Source of the DNA: Acanthamoeba lenticulata
Lineage: Eukaryota > Discosea > Longamoebia > Acanthamoebidae
Direction of reading: 5' to 3'
Assembly: GCA_002179805.1 (NCBI GenBank)
Contig: NAVB01000087.1
Span: 1-64,000 of the forward strand
Length of the DNA: 64,000 bases
Positions 11,155 through 22,480 of this stretch are shown here, piece after piece. A model generated the notes under the pieces. That model had not been told where the DNA came from and did not search any database. It was given only the letters and a program-made list of their open reading frames with translations. The first letter of the stretch is position 1. Every line of letters starts with the position of its first letter. A program made the position numbers and the translations under genes.

Positions 11155-11417
11155 AGCAGGTCAGTACACCACCGCGCCTCTTGACTTTCCAGAATCGAGC
11201 AATAAAGCTGAAGCTCCACTATGCTATGAAGGAGGAGAAGAAGAGTACCATGTGGAAGATGTGCCGAGATGAAATGTACGAAACAACTACACGTATGCCT
11301 CTTCTTCTGTTGCGAAAGCCACAAGGAAAGCCCTCTATCCTTTTTCCGTACATGCGGAAAAATCTTAAGCATAAGAGAAAACAATTTCATTTTTTGTAAT
11401 TCTACGCAACCAGTAAG
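11155..11417. promoter_or_regulatory. Divergent intergenic region, coatomer zeta / ROK kinase
   Basis: The 263 bp between two head-to-head genes must contain both promoters and probably the first exon of coatomer zeta. It includes an AT-rich stretch at about 11360-11400, just before the ROK kinase ATG. No specific factor site was recognised. Confidence 0.4.
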
Positions 11418-13244
11418 ATGACCACCAACACCAGTGAGCTTGTCTTTGCAGGAGTTGAAGCTGGGTGAGGAACAGCCCCTCATGTGCTCCTATTTGCAAG
11501 AATACACTTCCCCTGCGCTCGTAGTGAGACATTATGACTCATAGTGTCACTGTATTCCTACACGCGTTTCTGTGACTGCAGAGGCACGTCGTTCTCGGTC
11601 GGGCTGGCTCGGGGGCGTGCCGATGCCATCTTTGCGCGAGCCAACTTCCCCACGACGACCCCCGACGAGACCATCGGCCGCGTCGTGCGTTGTTCTCCAC
11701 CCGAACAAGGCCTTCAAGACTCTAACACGCCGCGGCTTCTCTGCTCTGCTGCACTCTTCCCCAGGTGGCGTGGCTGCGGGAGCAGAACCAACAGACGCCT
11801 TTCCACGCGCTGGGCGTGGCCTCGTTCGGCCCGGTGGACCTCAACCGCCAGAGCGCCACGTACGCCCCGCCCCCATCCCGCGCATGACTCGCCCTTCGTG
11901 AAACTCAACTCGCTTGTCTTGCTGCTGCTGCTGTTGTTGTGTTCCTTCGAGTACAGCTACGGGTACATCACCACGACGCCCAAGCCCGACTGGGGCAACG
12001 TCGACGTTCTCAGCCGCTTCGCTGAGTTCAAGGTCCCCACGGTGCGGCGTCTCCCTCGCCTCTCGTTGTATGTCCAGCCCGGGACTCATCTGCTCACTGC
12101 TTACCTGCGTGCGCGCGGACCAGGCCTTCGAGACCGACGTAAACGCGCCCGCCGTGGCCCACCTGGACCATCTGGGCCACTCGTACGTCGACATCCTCGT
12201 CCACGTCTTCGCGACCTCGAGGTACAACAACTGACGTCACGAGGCCGTTTTTTGCGGCGTGTTTGTTGATCCCAGGTCGTGCGCCTACATCACCGTGGGC
12301 ACCGGCGTGGGCGTGGGCATCGCCGTTGGGGGCAAGCCCGTGCACGGCCTCCTCCACCCCGAGATGGGCCACATCTTGTACACACCACAAGCTGACTCAA
12401 AACGCCAATCCCAAGAGCAACTGCAAGCCTTCTCATCCCATGATGTGCGTGTGCGTTGTGTATGCGTCAGCGTGCGGATGGCTCCGGGCGACGAGTTCGA
12501 GGGCACTTGCCCGTTCCATGGCGCCTGCATCGAGGGCCTCGTGGCCAGGTCTGTCTTGCAATCCCCCCCCCCCAATGCCGCCACCTTAGCCATCGCCTCT
12601 GAACATGAAGCTAACGCGATCCTTTGGACGCAGCCGTGCATTGGCCAAGCGCTTTGGCGTGGAGCGGACCGACCTGTCCGACGTCGGTACATAGTGCTCC
12701 ATGGCCCATGGCGAGGCCGATGTCGCTGCCCGTGGCGGTGTCGGCTCACGCGTCGCTGCGGGGGGAGTGACGTCCAGCTGACGACAGGCCAGAATGGGAG
12801 CACGTGGCGTACTACTTGGCCCAGCTGTGCGCGGCGCTTGTGCTGAGCGTGTCCCCTCAACGCATCATCATGGGTGGCGGCATCATGCAGCGGGTAACTT
12901 TCTCTTTTGTTTTGTTTTTTGTTTTTTCCATTTTTTAAAAAAAAACAATTATTCAAACTTACTGGTGTCAATACGTTCAGCCGACTCTGTTGCCCCTGGT
13001 GCACAAGCACGTGTTGAAGCTGCTCAATGGGTACATCAAGGTCCCTGCGATCACTACCGGTACATCGTCTTATTTGATTTGATTTTGTTTTATTTATCTT
13101 TAAATTCTTGGAGAGACTCTAACTCAGGCATCACCCACAGAGGGAATCGACAAATACATCACCTTGTCGCCCTTCGGCGGCAACGCCGGGCTGGTTGGCG
13201 CCTGTGAGATTGCACGCTTGGCGCTCGCACAGCCGCAGCAGTAA
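11418..13244 (+). CDS. ROK-family sugar kinase (fructokinase-like)
   Basis: This is a bacterial-type ROK kinase that would phosphorylate a hexose with ATP in the cytosol. The first exon (11418-11463) encodes [16 protein letters not shown] and splices in phase to [12 protein letters not shown], making the ATP-phosphate loop. Later exons give [51 protein letters not shown] and HPEMGH. The ROK zinc site follows as [13 protein letters not shown] (Cys/His ligands), then MGGGIMQ and [10 protein letters not shown]. The sequence around the zinc site resembles bacterial ScrK/GmuE fructokinases most closely. At least eight short introns show it is settled in a eukaryotic genome. The next gene downstream on the same strand (114 bp away) is a NamZ-like hydrolase, so an amino-sugar substrate is also possible. 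Confidence 0.88.
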
Positions 13245-13358
13245 CAGGCTGCAGTGCAAGTTCATCACATAAAGCCTTGTTGGATGCTGCCAATTTCCAA
13301 CCAAAAAAAGACCAAGAAAACAATGAAACTATTTTCATATTTTCTGTTGTGGCGCAGC

Positions 13359-15292
13359 ATGACCATGAAGAGCGGCATCGACCTCGTTGCCCTCCAGCCC
13401 TCTCTTCTTGGTTCGTGGTCTCACTTGTGAGCGCTGCGTTACGGTTTCGGAGGCCTAACTTCTTCCCTTTACAACGAGCAGACAACCTGGGCCGGGTGGG
13501 CGTGGTGAGCCACCAGGCTTGCACCACCCTCGACGGTCGCCCCTCCACAGACGTCGTACCGTCCCGCACTCTTCCCTTTCTCTCTTTTTGACGCTTTCGT
13601 TCTTCGTTTCGCTCTTCCTCAACTGGGCGAGCCGGTGGTCCTGGTGCAGGTCTTTGCCGCTTGTCGGGCGGCCAAGGGAAGCCGCGTGACGGCTGTGTTT
13701 GGGCCGCAGCACGGCTATCGGCAGTGCGAGCAGGACAACATGGTGGAGACGCCCGACGAGCGCTACACGTTTGCCGACGGCGGTGAGGAAGGACAAGACA
13801 GCACGTCAGTGCCCCTCTACAGCCTCTACTCGGAGCGGCGTGAGCCCAGTCCGGAGCAAATGGAGCAAGTCGACACGCTCGTCCTCGATCTGCCCGACAT
13901 CGGCTGTCGTATCTACACCTTCATGCTCACGCTCGCCGCTTGTCTCCGCGCCGCCAACCGGGTTGGGTAAGCCCACTTTTCATATTTCTTTTGATTTTTA
14001 TTTTTGTTTTTTGAAAAAAACCACCGATGCAAAATATTATTCCTTTTCGGCCACAGGAAGCGCGTGGTGGTACTCGACAGGCCCAACCCGCTGGGCCTGT
14101 CGTGGCAAGACACGAAGGGCCAATGGCGCCGCGTTGAGGGCAACGTCCTGGACACCAAGTGGCACAGCTTCGTGGGCTGGTATCCCATCCCCCTCCGGTA
14201 CTGTCGCACACGCGCTGCAATTGGCTGGTTTTATCCGTGTGGCCTGTTCTCACGCCTCCAAAAAACGTCGACGGGCAGACATGGGCTGACGCTGGGCGAG
14301 TTGGGCCGCTTGTTCGTCCGGCTGGACGGCCTCGACAAGGTGGCCTACTCTGTGGTCCAGGTCGAGGGCCTGCGCCGCAAGGACTCGCTCCGCGCGGTGC
14401 TGCGGAGCGGCTACGCGTCGTCGTTTCCCTTTGCCTCGCCCAACATGCCCTCCTGGAATTCGGCCCTCTTCTTCCCGGCCTTTGTCGTGCTCGAGGCCAC
14501 GAACATCAGGTCGGTCGCCGCTTTCGTTCTTTGTCGGCCTCTTCGCTTTCGCTTTCGTTGTTTTGTTTGACCGGACGTGACCGGACATGTGTAGCGAGGG
14601 CCGCGGGACGACGATCCCCTTCCAGCTCGTGGGCGCGCCCTACCTGGACGTCGCCCGCTGCGTCACGTATTTGCGCCAGACGCAGGAGCGGAACAAGGCC
14701 AAGGCGCACTCGTCCTTCAACGGCCTGGCGATGGCCGAGCACCACTTCCGCACGACCTTCAACAAGCACGCCGGCCACGTGAGCCGCGGCATTCGCTTCC
14801 TGCCCACCTTCCAGCTGCGCTTCTTTGATGCAGAGGAAGCCAAGAAGGAGGAAGAGGAAGAGGAAGAGGAAGAGGAAGAGATCAACGTGTTTGCGTTGGG
14901 GATGCATTTCCTCCATTTTGTGGCGCGTCACCACTCGGACGCCTTCAAGTGGCGCGACCCGGCGCAGGGCTACGAGTACAACTTCGAGGTACCATCATCT
15001 CGTGGACGAGCGAGGCGATATAGCCACACACTCACAAGTGGTTCGAGTTTGCTCAACTCGCGCTCATGCACACACACGACAGGACCCGCCGCTGTTGCTC
15101 ATCTTGGGCCACGAGAGGTGGTGGCGCCTGTTTGAGGGTCTCCGCACGGGTGGCCAGCAGCAGCAGCAGCAGCCTGGTGGTGGTGAGCCCGACAGTGCTT
15201 CCACCAGCGAGCTGGATGCGTGTCTGCTTTGGGCGCACGGCGAAGCGCAGAGCTTCGCCGCCCATACGACTGACGTTCATCTCTACCACTGA
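13359..15292 (+). CDS. NamZ/DUF1343 exo-beta-N-acetylmuramidase-like protein
   Basis: This belongs to the DUF1343 family, whose bacterial member NamZ removes terminal N-acetylmuramic acid from peptidoglycan fragments. Collinear motifs are GRVGVVSHQACTTLDGR, VFGPQHGYR, VPLYSLYSERREPSPEQME, LVLDLPDIGCRIYTFM, VVLDRPNPLGL, the block around SFVGWYPIPLRHGLTLGELG, SPNMPSWNSALFFPA, and SEGRGTTIPFQLVGAPYLD. The ATG at 13359 starts a short first exon ending in phase 1 before GTTCGTGG, joined to DNLGRVG. No signal peptide is visible, although bacterial members are often exported. A run of Glu codons (14836-14880) inserts into the C-terminal part. A (CAG) run near 15153 gives poly-Gln. Transfer from bacteria followed by intron gain is the likely origin (inference). 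Confidence 0.88.
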
Positions 15293-15375
15293 ACACGCAG
15301 TCATCAACTCGACTTGCTACAAAATTAAATTCGAATAATACATTATTATTATTAATAAAAAAATGTTCTTGTTCT

Positions 15376-16880
15376 CTACTGGGCGGCGTGGACCTTGCGC
15401 GCCACGACGGTGCGCTCGTACATGTTGGCCAACAGCCATATCACGCGCACGATCTCGAACCCTGCGAACCGCTCTGCAAAATTGGCCCGCAGCTCCTCCG
15501 TCTTGGCCTCCAGCGCCTCGTCCATGCGCCTGCGCCGCGAGATGTTTACACCACACACGATCAGTACAACACACGGCTCACATGCAAAGGAGGGGGGGGG
15601 GGAGAACAGAGCGCAGACGACGCACTTGGGCAGCTTCCAGGTCATGACGATGAAGCCGCCCGTGCGCAGCAGAGGCGCGAGCGGGAGCATGACGTCGATG
15701 GCCTGCAGGGCCTCGCACATGTTCATGTCACACGCCAGGAGATCCACCGGCGCCTCTCTTTGCAACAGCTCCATGCAGTCTGTGGCTCAACGACAACGCG
15801 CATACGCATACATGAGCGTCTCTGCACCTCCAACGATGGCGTATACAACAACGACGAGCCAAGAGCATGGCTTTGAGGGGGAGGCGCATCAACACCGCAC
15901 CTTCGACCTTCTTCTTGAGGTGGACGACATTCGGCGGAATCTCGATGCGCAGCTCGCCCGGGTCCACGCTGATGACCCGCTTGACCCGCGGGCTCAGGTA
16001 CTGCGTCCTGGCCAGGCCCGCGCGCGCGGCGTAAGCGCATGCCCGTATGCAGGAACAACACAAGTCCAACATACCAGCCGCCCGGGGCGGCGCCGACGTC
16101 GACGGCGGTCCACTGGGAGGCGTCGGCCCGGGCCAGGCACGGTTCGCGCAGGAAGACCTCGTTGATCTTGTGGTAGGCCCGCGAGACCTTGTCCATCTCC
16201 ACCGAATGCACGCCGCTCTCCGGGCCCCAGAAGAGGTCGCGAGGCGCGAGGCTGTAGAGGTAGCGGCCCTGCTCGCGGACGACGGACAGCACGTGGGTGA
16301 ACCGCTTCGGGTGGAGCTGCACCTCGGACGGGAGGCCGTCGACCACGGCGGCGGTGAGCGACCGCGGGAAGACGCACAGCCGGAGCACCTTGCCCGTGCG
16401 CACGGCGTGGTGGGCGATGGCCTCGAGGAAGAGCAGGTCGAGCGCCGCGTTGGTGGCAAAGTAGAACGACTTGGCGTAGCGGTAGAGGAACGGGTGGTGG
16501 AACAGCCGCGCCTGCAGGAACGCCTGGAAGGCGGCCGACGGCTCGCGTAGCGATGAAGGTGAAGGTGAAGAGGAAGTTGAGCTGGACGAAGTGGACGTTG
16601 GTAATCGAAGGCACATAAGGCACACGGAGTCCAGTACCGCCCGCTTGCGCTTCTGCTTCTTCTTACCGCTTGGCGCCTGGTTGGCTGACTCGTCAACCAG
16701 CTCCTTGCCATCTTCGGCCGCGGCAGCGCCAGGACGTGTGACCGCGGGCAGGAACGCGCAGGGGGCAACGGCGCGGCACCCGAAGTCGGGCGACGTCAGG
16801 TACTCCTCCAGCCGCGATCGCTTTGACTCGTCGCACAAGATCAAGAGCAGTTCCTCATCCTCGGCACTGTTGGCCTCCAT
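15376..16880 (-). CDS. FtsJ/RlmM-like RNA 2'-O-methyltransferase
   Basis: This looks like a ribose methyltransferase of the RrmJ/FtsJ fold. The N-terminal half holds a Lys-rich patch (GKKKQKRKR) and a domain including FYFATNAALDLLFLEAIAHH, HPKRFTHVLSVVREQGRYLY and SLAPRDLFWGPESG. The SAM-binding motif is WTAVDVGAAPGGW, followed by VKRVISVDPGEL, VDLLACDMNM (catalytic Asp position) and GGFIVMTWKLPK (catalytic Lys position). It ends RTVVARKVHAAQ. The order resembles bacterial RlmM (23S rRNA C2498) more than typical FtsJ, so rRNA is a plausible target. The start ATG at 16880 opens an acidic head. Five or six exons; the exact borders in 15570-16060 are approximate. Confidence 0.8.
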
Positions 16881-16943
16881 CTGAGAATCAAGTCGTTTTC
16901 GCTAATCATTTATTTTTTTATTCTTCTGTTTTATTTTGTATTT

Positions 16944-17564
16944 TTATGCAAGTTCAGAGAGCTGGCGCAGTGTATCGGGCAGCGTGAGGAAGACCGGGTT
17001 GTCGACCAGATCCAGTACGCGCAGGGGTCCCGCGGTGCTGCTCATGTGGAGGAGGGCCTCCTTTGTGTCGGCATCCATGGCGACGATTTGATTTTGGGCG
17101 AGGTCCAATCGTTCGAGCGTGGGAAGGTCCAACATCTGTCGCGGGACCTCTCTGCGGTTGTCCCACGCGAATCGGTAAGTCATACAAAGCCAAATCCATG
17201 TGAGAGGCGAGGACCTGAAGCGGTTGAGTTGAAGGTCAACATCGCGCAGATGCGTCAGGCAGTTGAACCCATCGGGCAGCTCGCTGAGCTGATTCTCGGC
17301 GGCACTGAGAAGAGGGGCCAAGATCAGGGCATGTGCTGTTTGGAGACAGGACAGGGCAGCGCCTCACCTGAGCTCGCTGAGCTGCGTGAGGCTGAGCAGG
17401 ACGGGCGGCAGCTCGCCGGCCAGTTGGTTGGCGTTGAGGTCCAGCACGCGCAGCTGCTGCAGGCGCGTAAAGTCTGGCGGGAGGCCGGTCAAGCTGTTCT
17501 CGCCCAGCGAGAGCGCCTTCAGGGAGGGCACCAGGCACACAAAGGGCGGCAGGGTTTGATTCAT
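16944..17564 (-). CDS. Leucine-rich repeat protein
   Basis: A small protein built almost wholly of leucine-rich repeats, a protein-binding solenoid. Visible repeats include SLKALSLGENSLTGLPPDF, LRVLDLNANQLAGELPPVL, AENQLSELPDGFNCLTHL, RDVDLQLNRF, LERLDLAQNQIVAM and LRVLDLVDNPVFLTLPD. The LPxxF spacing is of the Ras-suppressor/plant-intracellular type. The ATG at 17564 begins MNQTLPPFVCLVP. At least two introns interrupt it (around 17170-17215 and 17310-17370). No other domain is visible, so its role cannot be inferred. Confidence 0.75.
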
Positions 17565-17747
17565 TTTTTCAAGGGGTGATTTTCAGGTCATATCGTACGG
17601 AAGAGTTAAACGCCAAGCAAGCCAACGAACCAAGCTACATGTAATTGACCAGGCCAAGTTGTGATCAGAATCTAGCACAAAAATCATCGCCCAAAGATCA
17701 GCGGATGTATTCATGCCTCAGAGCAACCCCTCATATATGATAGGACA

Positions 17748-17819
17748 GCTCGCGTGGCCCAATGGAAAGGCGTCCGCCTCCTAAGCGGAAGATTGTGGGT
17801 TCGATCCCCACCGTGAGCG
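17748..17819 (+). tRNA. tRNA-Arg (CCT)
   Basis: A 72-nt cloverleaf with no intron. The acceptor GCTCGCG pairs with CGTGAGC (one wobble), the anticodon arm is TCCGC-CTCCTAA-GCGGA with anticodon CCT (reads AGG), and the T arm is GTGGGTTCGATCCCCAC. A run of seven T's at about 17832-17838 is the expected RNA polymerase III terminator. Confidence 0.95.
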
Positions 17820-17905
17820 AGCTTCTCTCTCTTTTTTTAGCGAAACGCCGTAGGTAGTTTCCCATACGCTGGCGGGAGCGGCCCTTGTTGGTGCCAAAAT
17901 GGGGT

Positions 17906-19077
17906 TTACTTTCGCGCAACGGTTTGGTCGAACGGGTTCCAGCCGTTTGGCACGTCGTCCAAGTCCGGCAGCGGGTCCAGGTCCTCAACCTCCGTGATTT
18001 CGTCGGAGGGGTCCCGATCTTGAGTGCGCTTTTGCAGGATCCATAGGCCTTCTAGGTCGTAATACCTGTTAACTCATGCGTTGTTGATGTTTGCCGTAGT
18101 AAGACCACAGTCCTATTGTTAGAATGATGAGCACGTAGCCGCATGGGCGTGAGCGTACCTTCGGGCACCGGGTGAAAAGAGTTGAATTAGCATGTCACCG
18201 GCGTCCACCATGATCCAGTCGTCATTACCGCGGTCGACGTCGAGCCCCACATTGGCCTCTGGATGCCGCTGCCTAACTTGCATCTGTGGGGCGCAGGAAA
18301 GAAGTACAACATGAGCATTAAGCCACTCACAGACGACAGAACATATGCTATTACCTCAGCCATGAGGCGCTCGGCCATGGCGCGTAGGTGCCGACCACTG
18401 CGGCCTTCCACGATGACCATGTAGTGGGCGAAGACACACTTTTGTGAGATGTCGAGAACCATTGGGAAGAGAGCCTTCTCTTCGCTCAGTATCTCCATGA
18501 CATCGTTGAGCGTCATTGGCGGCAGCAGTTCTTCGCTGGCCTCTTCCTTCTCCTCCTCTTCCCTGTGGACCAGTTGTTCCCGAGCAGGCTCGATCGTCCG
18601 CACTGGGGCCGCAACCTGCCTCGTCTTGGGAGGGGCGACACCATCGCCCACGACCTCGACAGTTGCCTCCTTCTCTTTGCTTCCAGCCCCCTTTTTGGTA
18701 GTCGCCTTGTTGCTGGTAGGCTTCTTGGGCTTGGCTTCGGCTGCATCGCGCTTCTTGTCACGGATGCGAGAGAGGACACGATCCTTGGCCTCGAGAATGT
18801 GCACCTGCTTCTCCTTGCGGCCAGCGTCGAAGTTGGTGCGCTTTACGGGTCGCTTGTCCACAGCTTTGCCCTTGGCCGCACTACTTTGCCAGCGCTGTTG
18901 CGGCAACAGGAGAGCTTGATTGAAAGCGACTGTTGATGATGGTCCGCGGCACAATGCGAGGCCGAGGTAATTTGTTGCCGCACAATGTGGGCCAGTAGAT
19001 CGGCACGCAAGCTGGGCGGGCCAGCGGCGCAAGCCAACGCTGAGCGTCAAGGAATGCTGGATCGTCGTCGCTTTCAT
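17906..19077 (-). CDS. MALSU1: Mitochondrial ribosome silencing factor RsfS/MALSU1
   Basis: This is the RsfS/Iojap family, which binds uL14 on the large ribosomal subunit and acts in assembly or blocks subunit joining. In eukaryotes it is mitochondrial or plastidic. The N-terminus (MKATTIQHSLTLSVGLRRW) is basic and hydroxylated with no early acidic residues, as in a mitochondrial presequence. A long Lys/Glu-rich region precedes the domain: LNDVMEILSEEKALFPMVLD, ISQKCVFAHYMVIVEGRSGR, HLRAMAERLMAE, then NDDWIMVDAGDMLIQLFSP and RRYYDLEGLW after a short intron. The C-terminal extension is acidic (DLDPLPDLDDVPNGWNPFD), with stop at 17906-17908. The charged roughly 120-residue insert before the domain is longer than in most homologues. 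Assignment is strong. Confidence 0.9.
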
Positions 19078-19126
19078 CAAGTTGTTTTGGTTTGTTTCTT
19101 TTGATGTTTCTTTGTTTCTTCCTTTT

Positions 19127-22100
19127 TCAGGCGGCCGCAGGAGCAGCCCAGCCCGGAAGCTCGCCAAAGTCGATGTCGAAGATGAAAGGCGCCAGCACAA
19201 AGGAAGCAAACACAAGGATCACAACGCCCATGCCCGAGACCAGCAGCCCAGCCTTGACCATGTCCACGACTTTGAACCGATCGTAGGCGAAGATGACTGC
19301 GTTGGGCGGGGTCGCCACCGGCAGCATGAACGCGTAGGAGCAGCTGATCGTACCCGGCACCATCAACAAGAGCGGCGACTGGTTGATGGCCACCGCGATC
19401 GATCCCAGGATGGGAAGCACAACGTTGGCTGTCTGCAGGTACGGGCCAAACAGGTGAGCGGGTATGTCTCCAGCACGCCGAAGGAGGAGGAAAAACGCAC
19501 TGCGACATTTGAGGTGAGCTCCGTAAGGAGAGTCAGCGAGGAGCAGATCACCAGGAGAAGAAGAGCCACCGGGAGTGACTCCAGAACTTCGAGCTCCTTG
19601 CCCAGGTAAGCAGACAGGCCCGACAACACGAAGCCCTTGGCCAGCGCGAAGCCTCCGCCCATCAGCATCACGATGCCCCTGCACACGTTCCGCGCTGGGA
19701 GTCAGATGGACGCCTCCACGACGAGTTGCTTCGGCTTCCTGGCGTGGAGAGAGAAAGCGCGCGTGCCAGGGGAGGTTGGCCGTCGACTCCCAGTCCATGA
19801 CCTTGTGGCCCGGCTCCGTGCGTGAGGGCAGCAGGAAGAGGACCACCGCGCACGTCTGGTGCACCACCACGTGTTAGCCATTCAGCTCGAGCGCCGCCGC
19901 GAACACCAGCACGAAGAGGCGGCAAACCATGGCCACAGTGCCGTCGCTCACGTAGTCATCGCTGGACAGGAGGTCGGCCCAGCCCTTGATGCTCAGTTCG
20001 TGGATGCCCGTGCGCGTCAACCTGTGGTGTTGTTGTTGTTGTTGAGATAACCAGGAAGTAAGGCTGCGCTCGTGGCGTGTGCACATATGTGGTCATACGT
20101 ACCAGAGGAGGACGAGCACCACAAAGTCGATGAGAACGACGACCTCAGGCCACGAGATCGGGCCGAGCCCGGCGTAGCGCTCTCTCACCATGTCCAAGTT
20201 GATCGCTGTCTCCGCGACGTGAGAGGCGCCACCAGCCACGTGACTGACGAGCTCAACGAGGAAGAGGGGCGCCGCGTACTGATGAGGTCAGGTCTTGGAC
20301 AGTAAAAATAACAAAAATAGAACCAAAGCATCACCAAAAACACAAAGGCCAGCGGCGCCGCGAACATGAACCTGCCGCAGCGCGACGTTAACGTCGTCAG
20401 GTCATCTACAGCCAGGCAAGTCAACCAGACGGATGATCATTGACGGGTACCACTTGAAGAAGGAGATGGGAGGCGCGAGAGGGAACATCGCGGTGAATTG
20501 ATTGATCAGCACCAGATTGGGCGCCGTCCCGACGAGTGTGGCCGTGCCCCCGATGGACGCCGAATAGGCCAACGACAGGAGGATGCCCTTTACGAACAGC
20601 GTCATGCACTCCTTCCTCTCCTGTTCACCCATGGTCCGTTTGTGACGTCAGGCAGGGCATCCTTCGCCTGCCTGGTTCAGCGCACGCACCGCAGAGTCCC
20701 CGACAAAGCCTTCGTCGCCCTGGCTTGGGCTCAAGATGTCGGGATCGGCGTCGGGCAAGGCAGCGACTATGCCGACCGCATGGCCCTCATCCTCTTGAGC
20801 AGCTCCAGAGTCGTCGCCATCCTCGCTGCTGCTGCTGCTGCTGCTGCGCTGGCTCACGGGCACGCTCGAGACAACGATGTCATCGCCGTTGCCACTCGGC
20901 GCGCTGGTGGGTGAGTCATCCTCGTCGGCCAGCGTGCGAAGCGTGTGATACCGCCCGTCCTTGGTCCGTTTGGTTCGTTGCCGCCGTGTGGAGTGTTCAT
21001 TGCTAGCGGCGTCGTCGTGCAGGCCGGTTGACAGGGGCGTGGTTGAATCATCATTGCCGTCATGCGCCGAGCGCATGTCATGAAGCTCGTGTCCGCCCTC
21101 GACATCAACGTCGCCCTGGCCGGGAGCCTCCGTGACTTGTTCGCTGATTTGGTTGAGCACCGCGAGGGCGATGGGGGCCTGCCGTCGCCAGCCGCAGTGC
21201 AATTTGAAGACCTCAGCTAATGCGGCCAAGAGGTATCATTTTGCATAAGTGGGCGAGCAGCACCATCAACGACGCAGTGGCGGTGTTGTTGATCCACATG
21301 GAGATGAAGGCCGTGAGGCCCATGAATCCGGCCAGGAGGCGCCGCGGCGAGCGCCCCATGAGCAGCACCACCCGAAGCGCAACGCGCGTGTGGAGGCCCC
21401 AGCGCTCCATCGCCAGTGCGACGATGAAGGAGCCCACCAGAATGAAGAGCGTATCGTTGATGTAGGCCTGCGCGTGTGCGTGCAGAAAGAAAAAAAAAGA
21501 CCCAAGAGTCAAGGGAGAAGAAGAGGAAAACGGGACGACTGCAGGAAGAGCACGGACCGCGGCCACGTCTTTGGCGGGCACGATGTTGAGAATGGGGAAG
21601 AGAACCAAGGGCAGGAAGGCCGTCACGGGAATCGGCAGCACTTCCGTGATCCAGTAGAAGGCTGGGTGCCACGCAAGGAGGTGAGTGCGGGAAGAGGAAG
21701 CGAGGAAGTGGGGGAGGGGGAGGGAGTAGCTACCCATAAGCCCTGCCACCCATGCTGTTCGCCACTTGCGTTCTCCGTCGTGGTCAAGCAGCAAGAGAGG
21801 AGACGAAAGGAGTGGCAACCAAGCAAGTTTGAACACAGGGTTCCCACACACCCTGTTCCCCACCCGCGTCTTTGACGTCAACATAATCTTGCCAACGACT
21901 ATGCGGGAGCGCGTACATGGCCAACAGGCCGAAGCCGCGGTTGGACGCCACAGACTCTCGCCATGACGCCCACTTGGCGTGTGTATCCTCCCAGACCATG
22001 ACCCTCTTAGCCGCACGGCCCGTGCGTCGCCCAAAAGAAAATGCAATAATAAATTTCGTCGTCGACATCACCCCGCTGCGTTTAGGCAAAGCAGTTTTGG

Positions 22101-22200
22101 GCAACGTTTGAGGTGGCATTCCCGCCATGCTTCTGTTACCGCCCATGAGCTCGTTGAGGCCTTGAGCTGCTCTTTGCCTTGCCACGGACGAGATGCTCAT
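19127..22200 (-). CDS. SLC13/DASS-family anion:sodium symporter
   Basis: A multi-spanning transporter of the divalent anion:Na+ symporter family, which carries dicarboxylates, citrate or sulfate. Family signatures are ITEVLPIPVTAFLPLVLFPI, AYINDTLFILVGSFIVALAM, FMGLTAFISMWINNTATASL, YSASIGGTATLVGTAPNLVL with NQF, and SCSYAFMLPVATPPNAVIFA, matching the two SNT-type motifs. A long hydrophilic loop rich in Asp/Ser (20650-21210) lies between the halves, where the family has its variable loop. The start is the ATG at 22200 (MSISSVARQ); the stop is at 19127. About nine exons. It is divergent from the ARF gene, with 280 bp between starts. The plasma membrane or an endomembrane is likely; the substrate is not resolved from sequence. 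Confidence 0.88.
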
Positions 22201-22480
22201 GGTCGGCAGGGAGGGTAGCCCATAGAGTCGGGTGCTAATTCGCACATTCCCGAGAACACAAGCCCGGGTTTGGACATAAAATTAAACCAAAAAAAATACG
22301 AAAAACTCATTTGTCGACTTGCCGACGTCGGCTCGTTCGTGCGGTGGCGACGTCGGCAAAGAAAGCCAGCCGATGTCAGCAAGGCTAAACTACAAAAGTG
22401 CTGAGTAATGCCTCCGCAAACCACTTCACAACCCAGACGACAGGCGACAAGCAGTTGACTACTATCCACAAAGCAGCACA
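22201..22480. promoter_or_regulatory. Shared divergent promoter of SLC13 transporter and ARF, with three-copy palindromic motif
   Basis: This 280-bp gap carries GCCGACGTCGGC (22321-22332, a perfect 12-bp palindrome), GGCGACGTCGGC (22346-22357) and GCCGATGTCAGC (22369-22380). The copies are spaced 25 and 23 bp apart, centre to centre. The ACGT core resembles bZIP-type sites. The rest is AT-rich around 22270-22310. Function is inferred from position and repetition only. Confidence 0.5.

Noticed and set aside
16047..16550. Plus-strand open frame of 167 codons
   Set aside because: Antisense to the FtsJ-like exon; no similarity of its own.
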